From: Hymenoscyphus infarciens
Lineage: Eukaryota > Ascomycota > Leotiomycetes > Helotiales > Helotiaceae
Direction of reading: 5' to 3'
Assembly: GCA_001414345.1 (NCBI GenBank)
Contig: LLCB01000033.1
Location: 62,001 to 126,000 of the forward strand
DNA length: 64,000 nt
The notes under the pieces are model-generated. The model saw only the letters and a list, made by a program, of their open reading frames with translations, made no database searches and was not told the DNA's origin. Position 1 is the first letter of the stretch; each line of letters opens with the position of its first letter. The position numbers were made by a program, and so were the translations under genes. Below, piece after piece: positions 1 through 12,530 of the stretch.

Positions 1-616
1 AACGCCGTCGTCTTAATACTCTACTACCTCTACTATACTAGGCATCTACTATGCCCTTTAAAAAAGCCTTTTAGATACTACTCTAACCCTTACTAACGAG
101 GTCTACTAATATTATATACGCTAAGTATAAAGGACTCTTAATTAAACGTTTTCCTAGTATATAAAAGCGTATTAAAACTAATAGTATTAAGTATCTACTT
201 AGTATTAATCGATTAGTTAAAGTTAAAGTTAAGCCTAGTACTAATACGTCTAAAGGACGAGATAAGGACGTAAAGCGTAAGCGACTTTTTATATATTTAA
301 GAGAGTATATTAAGAATCGACTAGACTAGTTAACGGATTTCTACTATATCTTAGATAACTACGACTATGCGAATAATATAAGTATAAGAGGAGATACTAT
401 ACTAGGTAACTTAACTATAAGAGGCGTCTTAGTATATACTATAGATATAGAAAGAGAGGACAAAGTTAATACTTTAAATTAACTTCTTAAAAGACTCTGA
501 TTAGTCTTCTTACTTATATATTCTTCCCTAGCTTTTTATCTTTTAAAAGGTTTTAACTAAAGGTTTATTAAAGTATATTAGTATTATAATCTAGGAGTGT
601 TTAGATCAAGTAGGAG
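1..616 (+). mobile_element. RIP-degraded Copia-type retrotransposon, 3' internal end (truncated by window edge)
   Basis: TA-rich DNA with TAA/TAG in all frames. Read on the + strand with stops taken as former Gln/Trp codons, the last ~80 nt (about 540-616) give a VLTKGL motif. This resembles the LTKAL/LTKGL motif near the end of Copia RNase H. It is directly followed by a purine-rich stretch (GTAGGAG) and an LTR-like TGTTAAAC start. The 5' part lies outside the window. No intact reading frame survives. The Copia call rests on one short motif and on position, so it is tentative. Confidence 0.5.
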
Positions 617-746
617 TGTTAAACATCTGTACCTATTACGTAATATAAGTCTTCCTAAACCCTCTTATATATAAGTAGAGAGCAATTCCCCTCTGGAATT
701 GCTTAAGTAATACAATTATATCGAACCTCATACTATCCTTTCAACA
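617..746 (+). repeat. Putative 3' LTR of the Copia-like element
   Basis: A 130-nt segment that starts TGTTAAAC and ends TTTCAACA (TG...CA termini). It contains a TATATATAAG promoter-like box near 666-675 and follows a purine-rich tract. Composition returns to normal directly after it. The partner LTR would lie left of the window, so the pair and the target duplication cannot be checked. Confidence 0.6.
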
Positions 747-1961
747 ATAGCCTATATCTTCGCTCTGTCCCTTCCCTATACTCCTTCCTTCTCGGAGAAT
801 GTAGCCATTGAGGTTTTTTTTGTTTGTTGTCTGATATAATAGCTGTTCTTTTTCATTATATGTAAGCGTAACGACCATCGATGATTTGTGGTTTCGCTCA
901 TGAGCACATGGGAATCTAGACCAGGCAAGCTTAGGCGGGGAAGAGTTGTTGGAAAAATGTGTCGTGAACTCTCTGAAGCAGAGTGATGCTTACTTCTGTT
1001 TGTCGGAGTTAAAGCAATGATTAGGCAGGACCATGTAATAGAGATGTAAGTGAATTTTGTCTTCAGTCTACTGGACTTCTAAAAGAGGGGGACGTTGAGA
1101 ATATTTTTGAGTACCAGGAAGGGACTATCAACATAAATTAAACTTATTTTCTCAGGCTTGAAATATCTAATGGAGATGGACAAAAAGAACGACGAAATGA
1201 CCATGTGTTGTGGAGAAGTCATATTTTCATCTTTGCAATGGGTATTCATCTCCACCGCCCGGATAAGTGAACGGTTCTCCAACTACAAGATTGTGAAAAT
1301 GTATTCAAACGAACTTATGAGGAGGTTTCGAGAGCAAGTGGAGATTTGATCGTAGCTCAAAAAGTTTTTTTTAAGTTGTTTTCCGGTACGAGGTTGACCC
1401 AGTCCCCCCTTGTTAAGGCATGTGTATATACAACAGTTAAACATAATCGCTGATGTTGTAATGTCTTCATCTCGAATACCACGCGCTATTTCCATCAATG
1501 TAACATCACCCAATGGGAATATCTGATGATTGCACGAGAGGTCGTAGCGAGAAAGATTGTCTTGTCTCCGCGTTTCGGTTTATTCTGGTGTCGATTGTCG
1601 TTTCTCTTGTACAACTCATTTAGACGATAATACCACAGAAGTACCTGGTGCAGTCGTCGGTCGAGAGTCAGCTGTGCTATGAGAAGTGCTAGCGTGATAT
1701 GGGATGCTAAAGCATCTAACTGAGATATCATTGAATCTTCTTTAAAGAGAGAGAAGGTTGGGTTATATGGTGAATAAAAGGCGGGTAGTGCTACGAGGTT
1801 AGTGTGGCGCAGACTGAATCATGATTTTATTATGAAAATCAGCAGATTGAGTATGGATTCCGCAGGGAGTTAGTGGCTGTGCGTGAGGTAAAGGGGGGAA
1901 GTGTGAGGACGTGTAACTTTGGAGTTCTGATTTAATATAATTTTTAGCGAAGGGAAGGACA
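747..1961. other. Intergenic DNA, no recognised feature
   Basis: Normal-composition sequence between the Copia LTR and the first MITE. Only short open frames (under 80 codons) occur on either strand, and none has recognisable motifs or a matching splice structure. Confidence 0.5.
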
Positions 1962-1963
1962 TA

Positions 1964-2464
1964 TAGTGAGTTACGAGTTAAGCTTCCCTTTTAACGATAT
2001 TTTATAAACTGTGCGTTTTTAGAATTTTTTTTCTTCCTTATTTATTTTAGTAAACAGAAAACTAAAGTACTTTCTAAGTTATAAGACCTAGCTAGAAAGA
2101 ACTGCTATATCTTCTTATACCTCTACTCTATTTATTACTATATCTAAGTAAGTATGCTAAGAATAAACTTAATAATACTTAATTCTTAGAAACCCCCTTT
2201 TTTATAAGAAATTTTTTTTATACTCTTATAATTCTACTAAGACCATATAAAAATATAGAAATACATCTAAGTGTCTGTTTTCTTCCTAAAAAGTTTATAG
2301 AGTAAGAAAGAGGGTATAGAGTTCTTATTAGCTATTCTTAAGAATATAATAAGATACGTTATTATTAAGTAAAGAGGGAAGGAGTGTCTAGGTAAACTTT
2401 TTTTTTTGAAAAACGCACAGTTTATAAGATATCGTTAAAGAGAAGCTTAACTCGTAACTCACTG
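1964..2464. mobile_element. 501-bp TIR element (MITE), copy 1, TA target duplication
   Basis: The ends are long inverted repeats. The left end reads TAGTGAGTTACGAGTTAAGC and the reverse complement of the right end reads CAGTGAGTTACGAGTTAAGC. The match continues for about 50 nt through the AACTGTGCGTTTTT region. Each end is flanked by TA (1962-1963 and 2465-2466), as expected for Tc1/mariner-pogo type insertion. There is no coding capacity, so it is non-autonomous. A diverged second copy lies at 17944-18457. The single C/T difference at the terminal base fits RIP. Confidence 0.9.
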
Positions 2465-5400
2465 TATCGCCTACAGCAAAAGCCACCACTGTAATAGAGA
2501 ATTCTCAAATTTGAATTTACGAGACCGAACATAAATTGGGTCATTTCAGTGCGAAACAAGGAAAAGTACACTTCCTAGGGAAGCAAAAATAGGGGTTAAA
2601 TCACGGGCAAAGAATGATAACGCACCATGAGGTCTTGGTATTCCTAATATCGACAACTCAGCCTTGGCATATGTGCGGGAATCTAACCCTTGAAATGACT
2701 TGAAGAATTCAAACTCGAAGACGACGGCTTTGATACTTCTATGAGTATTCTACCAGCCTCTCCACACTCTCGCAGAAAGGTCTCTAGGAAGGACCCGTCT
2801 CTATTGTCACAAAACCGGCATACCATACGATATAGAGCTCGAATGAATAAATTCAATGCTATAGATGACGTGCTCGCTGAATAAAAATGAAGGGTTCCAT
2901 AGGAAATGCCCGAGAACTGGGCGGGAATTTGAGTGGGGGATTACTGGGGTTTTTTGATTCTTTTTTTCTTTATTCTTTTATTCAAGGCGATGGTTAGGTA
3001 GAAGTTTGGTGATGGATTTGGTTTCGACAGAAGTTTTTTTTTTATTTCTTATTTTTTATTAATATTTAGTCCAGTTGAGGAGGGGAAAAGGTTGGTGGTA
3101 TAGTTTTATTGTTATGTTTTGTGTGCGTAGCCTGAAAAATTAGTTTTGTCTCGCTTAGCGTAATGTATGTTCACTTGCTTGGACAAGGCCCAGGGGAACA
3201 ATTAAAGTTTTTTTATTTGTCTTCGGATGTGTATTGAACTGATCAAACTCAGAGTCGGTATCCTCTATATCTTTGGTATTGTGAATGATAAACAAAACCC
3301 GCAAACCGCTTAGCAGCGAGTCCTTCAAGCTTCGAAAATCAACAGACCACAGCGAATAAGTTGAAGCTAACCTCTGACCTCTAGTAAGTAAGTCGTGTGA
3401 ACAATCAGACATGAAAGGGAAGTCAACACTGTCTCGCTAAAGCCGTGCACCACACCTCCCACTGCACAATGACAACACGATACATAATACCCAAGACACA
3501 TGCAATATAAACGGTTTTCGACCCTTAAGTATCCAAGAAGAGCCCAGCCCTGTTCTGCAGACTTGCCGAACTAGATGACCTTTACATTATCCTCGTAAGA
3601 CTTGCAGTAAGTTGATCAAGAAACCACTCGTATATGTACTCCTCACCACCACGCACCAGCAAAAAAATGTCACCCAAATGAGCTAATAATTAGGCAAGCT
3701 CTGTCCACCGAGTCTCAAACATCGTCAAACCCAACCAACTAAGACAAAAAGCATCTTGGCGAAACACCCGAGAGCAACTTCTTACCCCACATACATCTCG
3801 GCAGTATACGAGAACGGAAATATGCTGATCTAGGTTGGTCAAGTCATATGGCCTTGTAGATGCACGGTGGCGCATGTGAGGGTATGTTGGTTGGGACAGC
3901 TTGTATCGGAATCCACGCACACTTCTGAATCAAGTTCACATTGTATAGAAAGTATGCTCGAGGTCAGTAGGCTCCGAATGTGAGTTGCGGGTTAAAAGGC
4001 GGTTTTCTCTAAAGAGAGAATTTTGAGTTCGTCTTTTTACTGAGAAGTACTCCTCTGTATACACTATGTGACACGAAAACCTGATCGTCAACACAAACCC
4101 GATTTTTCCAACTGAGGAAACGAGAGATTACTTACTAGAGCTACTAGACTTTCACATACCAGAAGTTCAGGCCTAAATCTTTCCTTCCACTTTAGCGGGT
4201 TCTCTTGCCTAACCTCGCTAGGTAGAAAGAATATCTCACTGCCAATTCATCTCTTCTTTCCTGCTAGAGAAAAGTACACATTCCAGAAATATACGAATGC
4301 ATAGTGCACATTTCATCGTATAATTTTCTGTTTTGGTTCCTGAGTCCTTTTAACTCCCTCACTCACCCTGAGCGTACACTTGAACTTACACTTACCTGCT
4401 CCTATGATACAATCTCGTAAATAAGGCAGCATACCTCCTCTCACTCTACAATCCATCAATCTTTCCAAATCCGATCTTCCAACTTCTCTGCGCCAGAAGC
4501 TACCTATACATCGCAACTCCATCGTAACTGCATCTCAACTCCCCCAAGCACAAAAAACCAACAAGCTACCAAAAGTCCCCTAAAAACCCCAAGACCCCTC
4601 CCAGTTGCTCCGTACTCGGCATACTTTACATACATACACCTCATGCATGTAACCCTATCCTGACCTAATCCCTAACCGGGACACCATCCGGTTCGTGGCG
4701 CCCTTCACCCACACCCTACCACTCTACCTTCCACTCTTCTGCCATCCAACCACCGTCTCATACTCGTGTACAGGATCCCCGCCATTCAGACAGCAGTACC
4801 TATATAACTAGTGGGTAGGTGCTAGGAACTTGGGCAGGAAGGCTACTAGTATGGTTAGGTTAGGTTACTATAGCGCTACATGACGCGCGTTATGAGGTCT
4901 CGCCTCGTACTTACAGTTTGAATGGCATATGAGGGGTCCTCCCGCATGAGAGCCAGTTCAATCGAGTATCATGTAAGTATCATTCAGTCAGTCTCACTTG
5001 CCTACCTACCCTACAAGTACCAACCCATCAACACCAGATACCCGGGAACCCCAATCATGAAATTCCATTCCCAAGTAATCGGACTGAAAGTTGGCTCCCC
5101 ATTCTGCAAATTTTACAATTGGACAGGAGAGAATGCCACCAACTTGCCCACCTCGCAACACGGCAACTCCAACCTGGAGAAAAAAGACAGATAGCAGACG
5201 GGACACAAAAGGACAGGTGAACAAATGACCCTCCCATGCCTCCCTCATCCCCCACCAACCCGTCCCAGACAAGTCCTCTGTTGGTCTTTTTGTTGGTTGG
5301 GTCACTTGGGGGTGAGATTTGCGCGGGATCCGGTTCCAAGTATCAGCATTCCGGCCCATCATGTTTCATGAAAGGTTTCCTGGGAAGGAAGAGCCCATCC

Positions 5401-7864
5401 TTTCGCTTTCGTGTTTTCAGCGAATGGGCGTGTTTATTGGACACTTACGGCCTTTCTTATTGGTTGATCTGATGATACGAGAGTTCTTGCTCGTACCTCG
5501 TACTTTGTATCCAATCTTAGACATTCAAGGCCGGACATCTAGGGCTGATTATCACTCCTGTTCTCGACTTGTACAGTAGTGTATCAAGAAATCGGTTTTC
5601 AGGCCTGAGGAATCACCAGTGACCCAAAGAGATGGGATGAACAGCTGGTGAGAGGAGGGGAGGTCATCGCCACACTCGACACACACACACCGTTGTTGTT
5701 CCCCTCCCCTCCCAAATCCAACATCGGTTATAGAGCGGACAACCTTGAGATGTGCATGTGCCGGAACCGTCCTTCCCCATCTTCCCATGTCCGTCCACAC
5801 ACATTTCTGATCCCCCGAAACATCATAGCCCCGACAATTTCCAAGTACTGGTAAGTACAGTACAAAGTCGGGGGATGGGTGGGAGGTGCGGACAGCAAAG
5901 TACGCAGTATTGAATCAATAATAGAACCCAGCCTCAACCAACCACCATCGCCATCAACACTTGCTTCTCAAACCCGACTCACCACTTCTCACATCCCCCC
6001 AAAGAGAAAAAGAGAAAAAGAGAAAAAAGGAAACATCCATCCAGAAGAAAACGTGCTTCCCACGCTCTCAATCCTTCAAACCCGTTGCGTCCAAAAAACA
6101 AAAACGAGCAGCAGCAGTCCAAAAAAGAGAAGAGTACTTACTCCACCACCTCCGTATTAAGTACCTACGTGTGGTGCGCCTCGTGGAAGAAGTTCCTTCC
6201 TACCCACAAGACCTTGGGTACTCATGCGTAGAACGAGGATTCTTCTCGAGAGGGTGTCCTGCAATGCACAAGCTACCTGCAGCTGCCGCAGCAAAAAAAA
6301 CAGGTCTTCACGGAGACGAGAACACGAAAAGGGATAGTCGTTCCCGATGCACGAGGGAGGTATGTATGTATACCTTGGGATTCAGGATTTGAGCCTGAAA
6401 TCAAAAAGGCAAGAAAGACATGGTCCCACGGACGTACGGGGAAAAACAAAAAACAACAAAGTACCGTCGGTCGTGCTGGAGATTTGCTAGAGTATGTTTG
6501 AATTGATTTGATATCGTCTGTCTCGGAGATTTCTTCATCACGGTAGTTGCGTGCAAGGTGGACTCGCTTCAAACGATGAGGAGAGGAGATTCCCGACTCC
6601 GCTTCAATCGCGGGCAATACCGTACTCTTCCAAGGTTTGGTATAGGACGAATCCTGACCTGAGAGTCGGGGGATCGGGCTGGGGACCGGGCTGGGGGGAT
6701 GAGAAAAAGCCCCCAAGGCACCCCCCTGAATCTGGTGCCGCTCGCGTACTGTAGGGGTTGATCTCCTCCACCTTTTGTTAAGTCCATGGATTTAACCATC
6801 GCACCCATTTCGTCTTGTTACTAGACCGCATCAGATGGGCTTTACGAAGTCTTACTCGTAAGAGTACTTCTTCCTTCACATCGCTGGAGCAGGGAATGAT
6901 GATCATGATTTTGCAAAGGAAACTGTTTTCGTAGGTTGCGTTGTGTTCCGGGATCTAGATGGCACTTCGTTTCATCGAACCATCCCCCACCTCACATACT
7001 GTAGTTTGTACGCGGCCGGATCAGCAGGTTGCACAAGGTGGTCACTGGTGCGTCGTCCTGCCATGCTACTTCGTAGCATGCTGCTTGTGCTGGGAAAGCT
7101 AAAAGTAGTTTTCATTGTTTTAAGTTTTAACTCTAACGGGGGGACAGTGGACACCCCAGAGTCAAAAGAAGGCCCGATGGTACTCTGTAGCATACTTACT
7201 AGCATGCTGGTCTCGTCTCGTCTCGCCCAGGAGGCTGGAATTTGTGGCTTGGAGGAATTAACCTCTCATTTTTCGAAGAATCAAAGACAGCAAGCAAGCC
7301 TTGTTGGGTGCAGATTGCAGATTGCAGATTTCTTGTGCACCCATAATACCCCCGTATGCGAGATGCGCTTTTTGGGGAGAGACAGGAACATGGCCAAGTT
7401 TCTGACAGTTCTGGTCCACCAACGAGAAATCGTACCATTATGATGCGGGTTTGTTTTCTTTTTTCCCTCTCTTTTCCTGAAGATGGTGGGGTTTGGTTGG
7501 ATCGAGGTGGTCCCAGGTCGGAAGAGGAGAGAAGTCCGTAGGTGAAAGGTGACTAGGAGATAACCTCACAGGAGGTACTAGTAGCCTCACGGGAGCTAGA
7601 AATAGTCTACCTATCCTAAGCTTAGTACTTAACGATACGCGCAGCACGTAAAAGGAGGGCCAAAAGGTCGCTGTCGTCTAGGGAGTCGGGAGTCGGGACG
7701 ATGCAACAATTTGTATATTTAACACGGATTTCCTGACTCCCGGGCTGCCGATTCCCCTACAGTATATTCAGGGGGCTTTAACCGCCGTAGCCACGAGGGT
7801 TCCGCTGGCAGTCTGGCACATTGGCGCATTTCCCACTTTCTGGAGCGCAGGACTGTAACGTAGA

Positions 7865-7937
7865 CAGGCCTGAGGCCCGGGAGACAGGCCTCAGGCCCCG
7901 GGCCTCATGCCTCAGGCCTCATGCCTCAGGCCTCAGG
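7865..7937. repeat. GC-rich palindromic repeat cluster (CCTCAGGC units)
   Basis: The block is built from repeated and inverted CAGGCCTGAGG / GGCCTCAGGC words, including GCCTCATGCCTCAGGCCTCA. It can fold into alternative hairpins. It stands out from the surrounding DNA by GC content. Confidence 0.7.
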
Positions 7938-8210
7938 AAAGCTGGACGAACCGGCGAGGCACCACGGGCCCCAAACTGGAAATATGCAAGGCATCCATGA
8001 CCAACAACTCTAATCTGATTCTCTGAATGCATTGAGCAGCTGGTGCGCTAGTGCTGGCTAGTCACTCTCCCGGAATCAGAAGATGGGGCATGGCTCCTAG
8101 GCATGGCATCGAGATTGGATGGCAGAATTGATTAAATAGGCGCGAGAGGGGGATGAGATGGTTCGATGGGATACTTTAGCCTTCTGACCAGTGCACACTG
8201 CCAACAACAC

Positions 8211-8252
8211 CCGACACCGACCTCTACCGACACCGACCTCTACCGACACCGA
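8211..8252. repeat. 16-bp tandem repeat (CCTCTACCGACACCGA)
   Basis: Two perfect 16-nt units at 8221-8236 and 8237-8252, preceded by the last 10 nt of a third unit. Confidence 0.85.
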
Positions 8253-8857
8253 AGCAGCGGTTGTTGGTTACTGGTCTGTCGGGTCGTTCCCTAAGAATCT
8301 TAATTCTTTTGGTGGGTGAAGGTGAGCATGGTGGCGGACGTGGACGAGCTTGCGGTGTACGAGTAGGAATAGCGAGGAGTTTCGTTGACTCTCCGTACGC
8401 ACTGCACTCACGTTTCCTCCCCCTCATTCTTTTAGATTCAGTTCAGATCAGAGATGATTCCTTCCTATCTCGGCAATGCCACCAAATGGGTTGACTCGGT
8501 TAAGGAAAAGGAAATCTTGGGAGAGACATTGTATCGCGTGGAGGTCCTGAGGAAGCAGATGATTATTGGTCCAAAGTCCTTCTCCGATCAAACCCTACCT
8601 AGCTCCCCTCCCATAACCTTTCGGAGTGGGCTCGGAGGGGGAATGGAGTCGCTCCACTTGCCAGAGATGAGCCAGACCAGATTACCGCACCATCTCGGCC
8701 CAGTCCACCAGGAGCTAGGTGAGTACTCGAGTACGCCGTTGGTGATGCTTAGAAGTTAGGACAGGGAGACAGGTGGAGGGATTTGCTGCAAACCATTTGT
8801 GCAGTTTGGTGTTGAGAGCGGGTCGTGATGATTACGTTCTTCGTCAGCTTGAAGATG

Positions 8858-8881
8858 TTGCCGTTGCCGTTGCCGTTGCCG
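8858..8881. repeat. Hexanucleotide microsatellite (TTGCCG)4
   Basis: Four perfect TTGCCG units in a row. Confidence 0.9.
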
Positions 8882-10006
8882 AGTAGAGTAATTGAAGAAA
8901 CCTAAAGAGTTGGGATGTGGAGCGCTCTTCAATACATCATCGGGTGCGTCAGGACTCAGTAGGTCCAAAGTACGATACAATAATAGTCAACACGCTTCGT
9001 ACCGAGGTAGGTTACATGATGTAAGGTTACTCGGTTTAGTTTCTCTTGTTTATCCAACCTGGACATTCCTCTTGCCGCTTTCAATCCTGTCGACATGCTC
9101 GTGAGGCGCATTTTGGTGTAACTCCACGGCTTTAACGCTGAGATGGGCGTGGGCATCCTGCTTTCAACCTAGTCAGGCAAATAGTCCATCAACCAGAGAC
9201 TGCCGAGGATGCAGGAGTCAACACAGCTCACTAATGAGTAATGACTCTATACACCTCACCACTCCCACGTGCATTCCGCTAGAACGGACCAAGAAGGGAA
9301 GGTACTTACCTCCTGAAAAATAGTTAGTTGCAAGAAGGGGGGTGCCTCGCTTAGAGAATCGTCCGCCGCCCATTGCCCAAGGATTCCCCGGCGTCGTTGC
9401 AGACAACCAGGGCAAGGAACAGGCCATGAGCCAAGTTTGGTGGAAAGATGGGAACGCTAGGCCTTTCGATGCGTACCAATCATTTCCCCCTCAAGCTTCT
9501 CCATGGCTTCGGAGCCTGCTCTCCTGGGTCACTGTGGAGCACCTATGAAGAGAATCAGTGGGCCAATCAACGGAGAATCCAAACGCAAGTCCGGCGCCCC
9601 TTGGGTGGGTGGTAAAAGCAGCAAAGGCTTGGAGGGGGTAGTCAAGAGACCATGCTACTAGTAACGAGTAACGGTTTTGGATCGCTAAAACGCTAGTCGG
9701 ATAGTCAAACTGTCACTGTTGAGTTTTGTGTAGAATGGGGGATATTAAAGTAAAGAATATTAGAAGACTAACATATTTATATATACTAGACATCAGCTGC
9801 TGCTTTAATAGTCCTCCTTCTGGGTGTGCCTGGCGGAGAAAGCGTTGCATTTCCAAGTACGGAGTACGGAAAGTACGTTCCCAACTTCCCAATGATAGTG
9901 CCCCGGATCGCTCAGACGCTTGAGGGTTCTTGGGCCCACCGCGTTGATCCACTCACTCCTGAGCGTAGCCAGCCATTTCTTAGTCTTCCCACCCGCTGGA
10001 TCACAG

Positions 10007-10038
10007 ACACCCACACCCACACCCACACCCACACCCAC
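10007..10038. repeat. CACACC hexanucleotide microsatellite in the veA upstream region
   Basis: About five perfect ACACCC/CACACC units, about 640 nt upstream of the veA start codon. They may lie in the promoter or the 5' leader. Confidence 0.9.
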
Positions 10039-10375
10039 CAAACTGGGCACAAGATATTCTTCCTCCTCACCTCGCTCCCTTCTACAACTCTCTCCCAACA
10101 ATTAACTGGTCGACGACAGACCCAGGCACCACCGCGTCGACTCGATTTTATTGCGACGGACAAGAGGAGAGGGGTTTAGGAGGAAAAGCCTTATCGCACT
10201 TGCATCAATATCATTCATCACTTTCCAACAGCAGCCGCTCTGACGCTTTACCCGACACAAAGGCACCTTACCTGGAAGCGAGAGGGTTCAGCGAAGTGAA
10301 CGGCCTCGCAGTGCAGCCCAATTTTCGACTCGATCACCAACAACAATCTTTCGCACTCGACCACTCTCTCACCAC

Positions 10376-10410
10376 GATCATCATCATCATCATCATCATC
10401 ACCATCATCA
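10376..10410. repeat. ATC/TCA trinucleotide repeat in the probable veA 5' leader
   Basis: A run of ATC triplets (seven or more perfect, then interrupted) about 270 nt before the veA ATG. It is a likely length-polymorphic site. Confidence 0.85.
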
Positions 10411-10422
10411 TTCATCCCGTGA

Positions 10423-10449
10423 ATGTCAATTAGGAGCAGAAATAAGTGA
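10423..10449 (+). promoter_or_regulatory. Short upstream ORF in the probable veA leader
   Basis: ATG followed by seven sense codons and TGA, 230 nt before the veA start. It is the only ATG I noticed between the ATC repeat and the veA ATG. It could reduce veA translation if the leader starts upstream of it. The transcription start is not visible, so this is inference. Confidence 0.3.
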
Positions 10450-10678
10450 GCAATCCCCATCAACACCATACCGTCGAGTCGAGCTGGCTTCGCGATCCAA
10501 CCCAACCATCCCGCAAAACGGGCTGTCGGGAACTCGAACCTTTCCGCAGCCAAAACTTTAACCTCGAACAAAGCTAATTGTTGGAAAGAGCAGACAATAC
10601 CACACCATCACCACCACCACCCGCAATCATTCGCAGACAAAGCTCAAAGAATCCCATTCCATTTCGGGATTCGCCAGC

Positions 10679-12530
10679 ATGTCGTCCTTAAAACAGCCCA
10701 AAGACGTTCCACGGGCGAAGGATGCACTTGGAAATGACATCCCCGATGCGAGGATGACGAGGAAGACTCAGGATGGAAAGACGCTCACCTACATGTTGAA
10801 TGTTATCCAACAACCTCAACGCGCGAGAGCATGCGGTTCCGGTGCCAAGTGTAAGAATCTGATGTCGATACATGGAGATGCCATGCTAACATATGAAAGC
10901 TTCCGCCGACAGGAGACCAGTTGATCCCCCACCAGTGGTCGAGCTACGTATCTTTGAGGGCGAGACGCAAAAGGATCCCGATGTGACATTTTCTTACAAG
11001 GCCAACTTCTTCCTGTTCGCAACCTTGGAATCATGTCGCCCCATTGCACCTGGCCGGGTCCAACCATCCCCATCCCAGACACCGGTCCTCACGGGAATGC
11101 CCGTCTCAGGAATGGCCTACCTTGATCGCCCCATTGAAGCCGGCTACTTTATATTCCCTGATCTCTCCGTCCGCCATGAAGGCGATTATCGACTGAGTTT
11201 TAATCTGTATGAGTCGATTGACCCATCCGTCAATGGCGAGTCCCCTTTACCTTGTGATCAAGCGAACCCTCTCGACCCAAATGCCCCTAATGCGTCATTC
11301 GACTGGCGCATGGAAGTGAAATCCCACTCGTTTCCGGTCTTTAGCGCAAAGAAGTTCCCGGGTCTTTCAGAGAGCACCCAACTCAGCCGAGTAGTGGCTG
11401 AGCAAGGTTGCCGTGTTCGAATTAGACGTGATGTCCGAATGAGAAGGAGAGAGAAGAATGCTCCTGAGGATTATGAGCACATCAATGAACCACAGCAAGA
11501 TGGGTGGGCTCGACCAGCTCACCCTATGGAACAACAGCAGGAAGTTTATCCACGAGAACACTCCAATGTCACTCCAGGTAGCGATGACCAACGACGTATG
11601 GATGATCAACGCCGTATGTCTACAACTGGATGGAATTCTCCTCAATACGGTCAAGGCCCTGGCTACCCACCACAGCAGTCTCCATCACCACCATTACAGG
11701 ATAGACGTGCTGGACCAGATGGATATCTAGGAGATGTTCGCCTCGTGAACCATCAACAAGGGCCTGCCCAATTCGCTGCTCCACAGGCTCCTCAACCCCC
11801 ACCACATTCACACCAATACCAACCTCCTCCTCCTCCTCCTAATCAGTACCAACAGCATCAACCTCATTACCAGGCACCTCCACCACCACCGCCGCCTCCC
11901 ATTCAGCCACAGCCACAACAATATGCACCACCGGCTCCTTCATATTTGACGAACCAGCCAAGGGAGGTGTACGAACGTGATCAGCAACAGAGAAGACCTT
12001 CGGCCCCCTATCAACATCCGTATCCCTCGATTGAAAGCAGTTATTCACTGGCGCGGCCAAATTATCCTCCCGCTCCAATTGGAACACACCCATCTCATGA
12101 ACAACCTCCTGCACTTGCACCTCTAAGGATGCACGATATGCATTCTCCAACCGGCCCACCTTTGCCTCCCAAATCCACCTCATACATCACTCCAGATTTT
12201 GACCAACCAGTCAAGTCAACATATGCTCAATATCAAGATCATCCTCGTCCACCGCCAGAACCTACAACGGGAAAGCGGCCGTTTGAAAGTGCATTCAACA
12301 ATACCCCAGCACAGCAACCACTCTACAATGGACAGCGACCTGTAGACCCAGACTATAATCATACCGAAGAAACACCTCGCAATGGCGAACGACCACTCGT
12401 CTATAAGCGTGCTAATTTAATTTGGGTGGAAAGGGAACCCGGTCGTTCCAACCCCGTACCAGTTTCAGAAGAGAGGGCGAAACCTTTCAAAGACCATGAA
12501 ATCATCCGAGGTCGCAATCTCCAATGCTAG
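10679..12530 (+). CDS. veA: Velvet regulator VeA (VEL1)
   Basis: Velvet-family global regulator. In ascomycetes VeA joins VelB and LaeA in a nuclear complex that links light response, sexual or asexual development and secondary metabolism. The model has two exons (10679-10850, 10900-12530) around a 49-nt intron (GTAAGA donor, GCTAAC branch site, AAG acceptor). Splicing creates the hallmark sequence GSGAK-SSADRRPVDPPPVVEL at residues ~53-70. The protein is 600 aa, close to the usual VeA length. The velvet domain covers about residues 35-235, ending at the basic CRVRIRRDVRMRRREK segment. An N-terminal basic stretch (RMTRK) is a candidate nuclear localisation signal. The rest is a long disordered Pro/Gln-rich tail with PPPPPP runs, followed by a short conserved-looking end (NLIWVEREPG). 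The ATG is the first in frame, and the exon-1 sequence is family-like. Confidence 0.95.

Larger units (their letters stand above)
2467..10678. other. Long gene-poor upstream region of veA
   Basis: About 8.2 kb of normal base composition without a gene I can support. The open frames are at most about 165 codons, are low in family-like motifs, overlap on opposite strands and lack consistent splice signals. The region holds several short tandem repeats (listed separately) and ends in the veA leader. It may contain noncoding transcripts or distal veA promoter elements; nothing in the sequence proves this. Confidence 0.5.

Noticed and set aside
5006..5362. 118-codon minus-strand frame overlapped by a frame on +
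   Set aside because: Low-complexity Gly/Trp content and no family features; treated as chance.
6943..7443. 166-codon frame on +
   Set aside because: No recognisable motifs, overlaps opposite-strand frames, no supporting splice or promoter signals.
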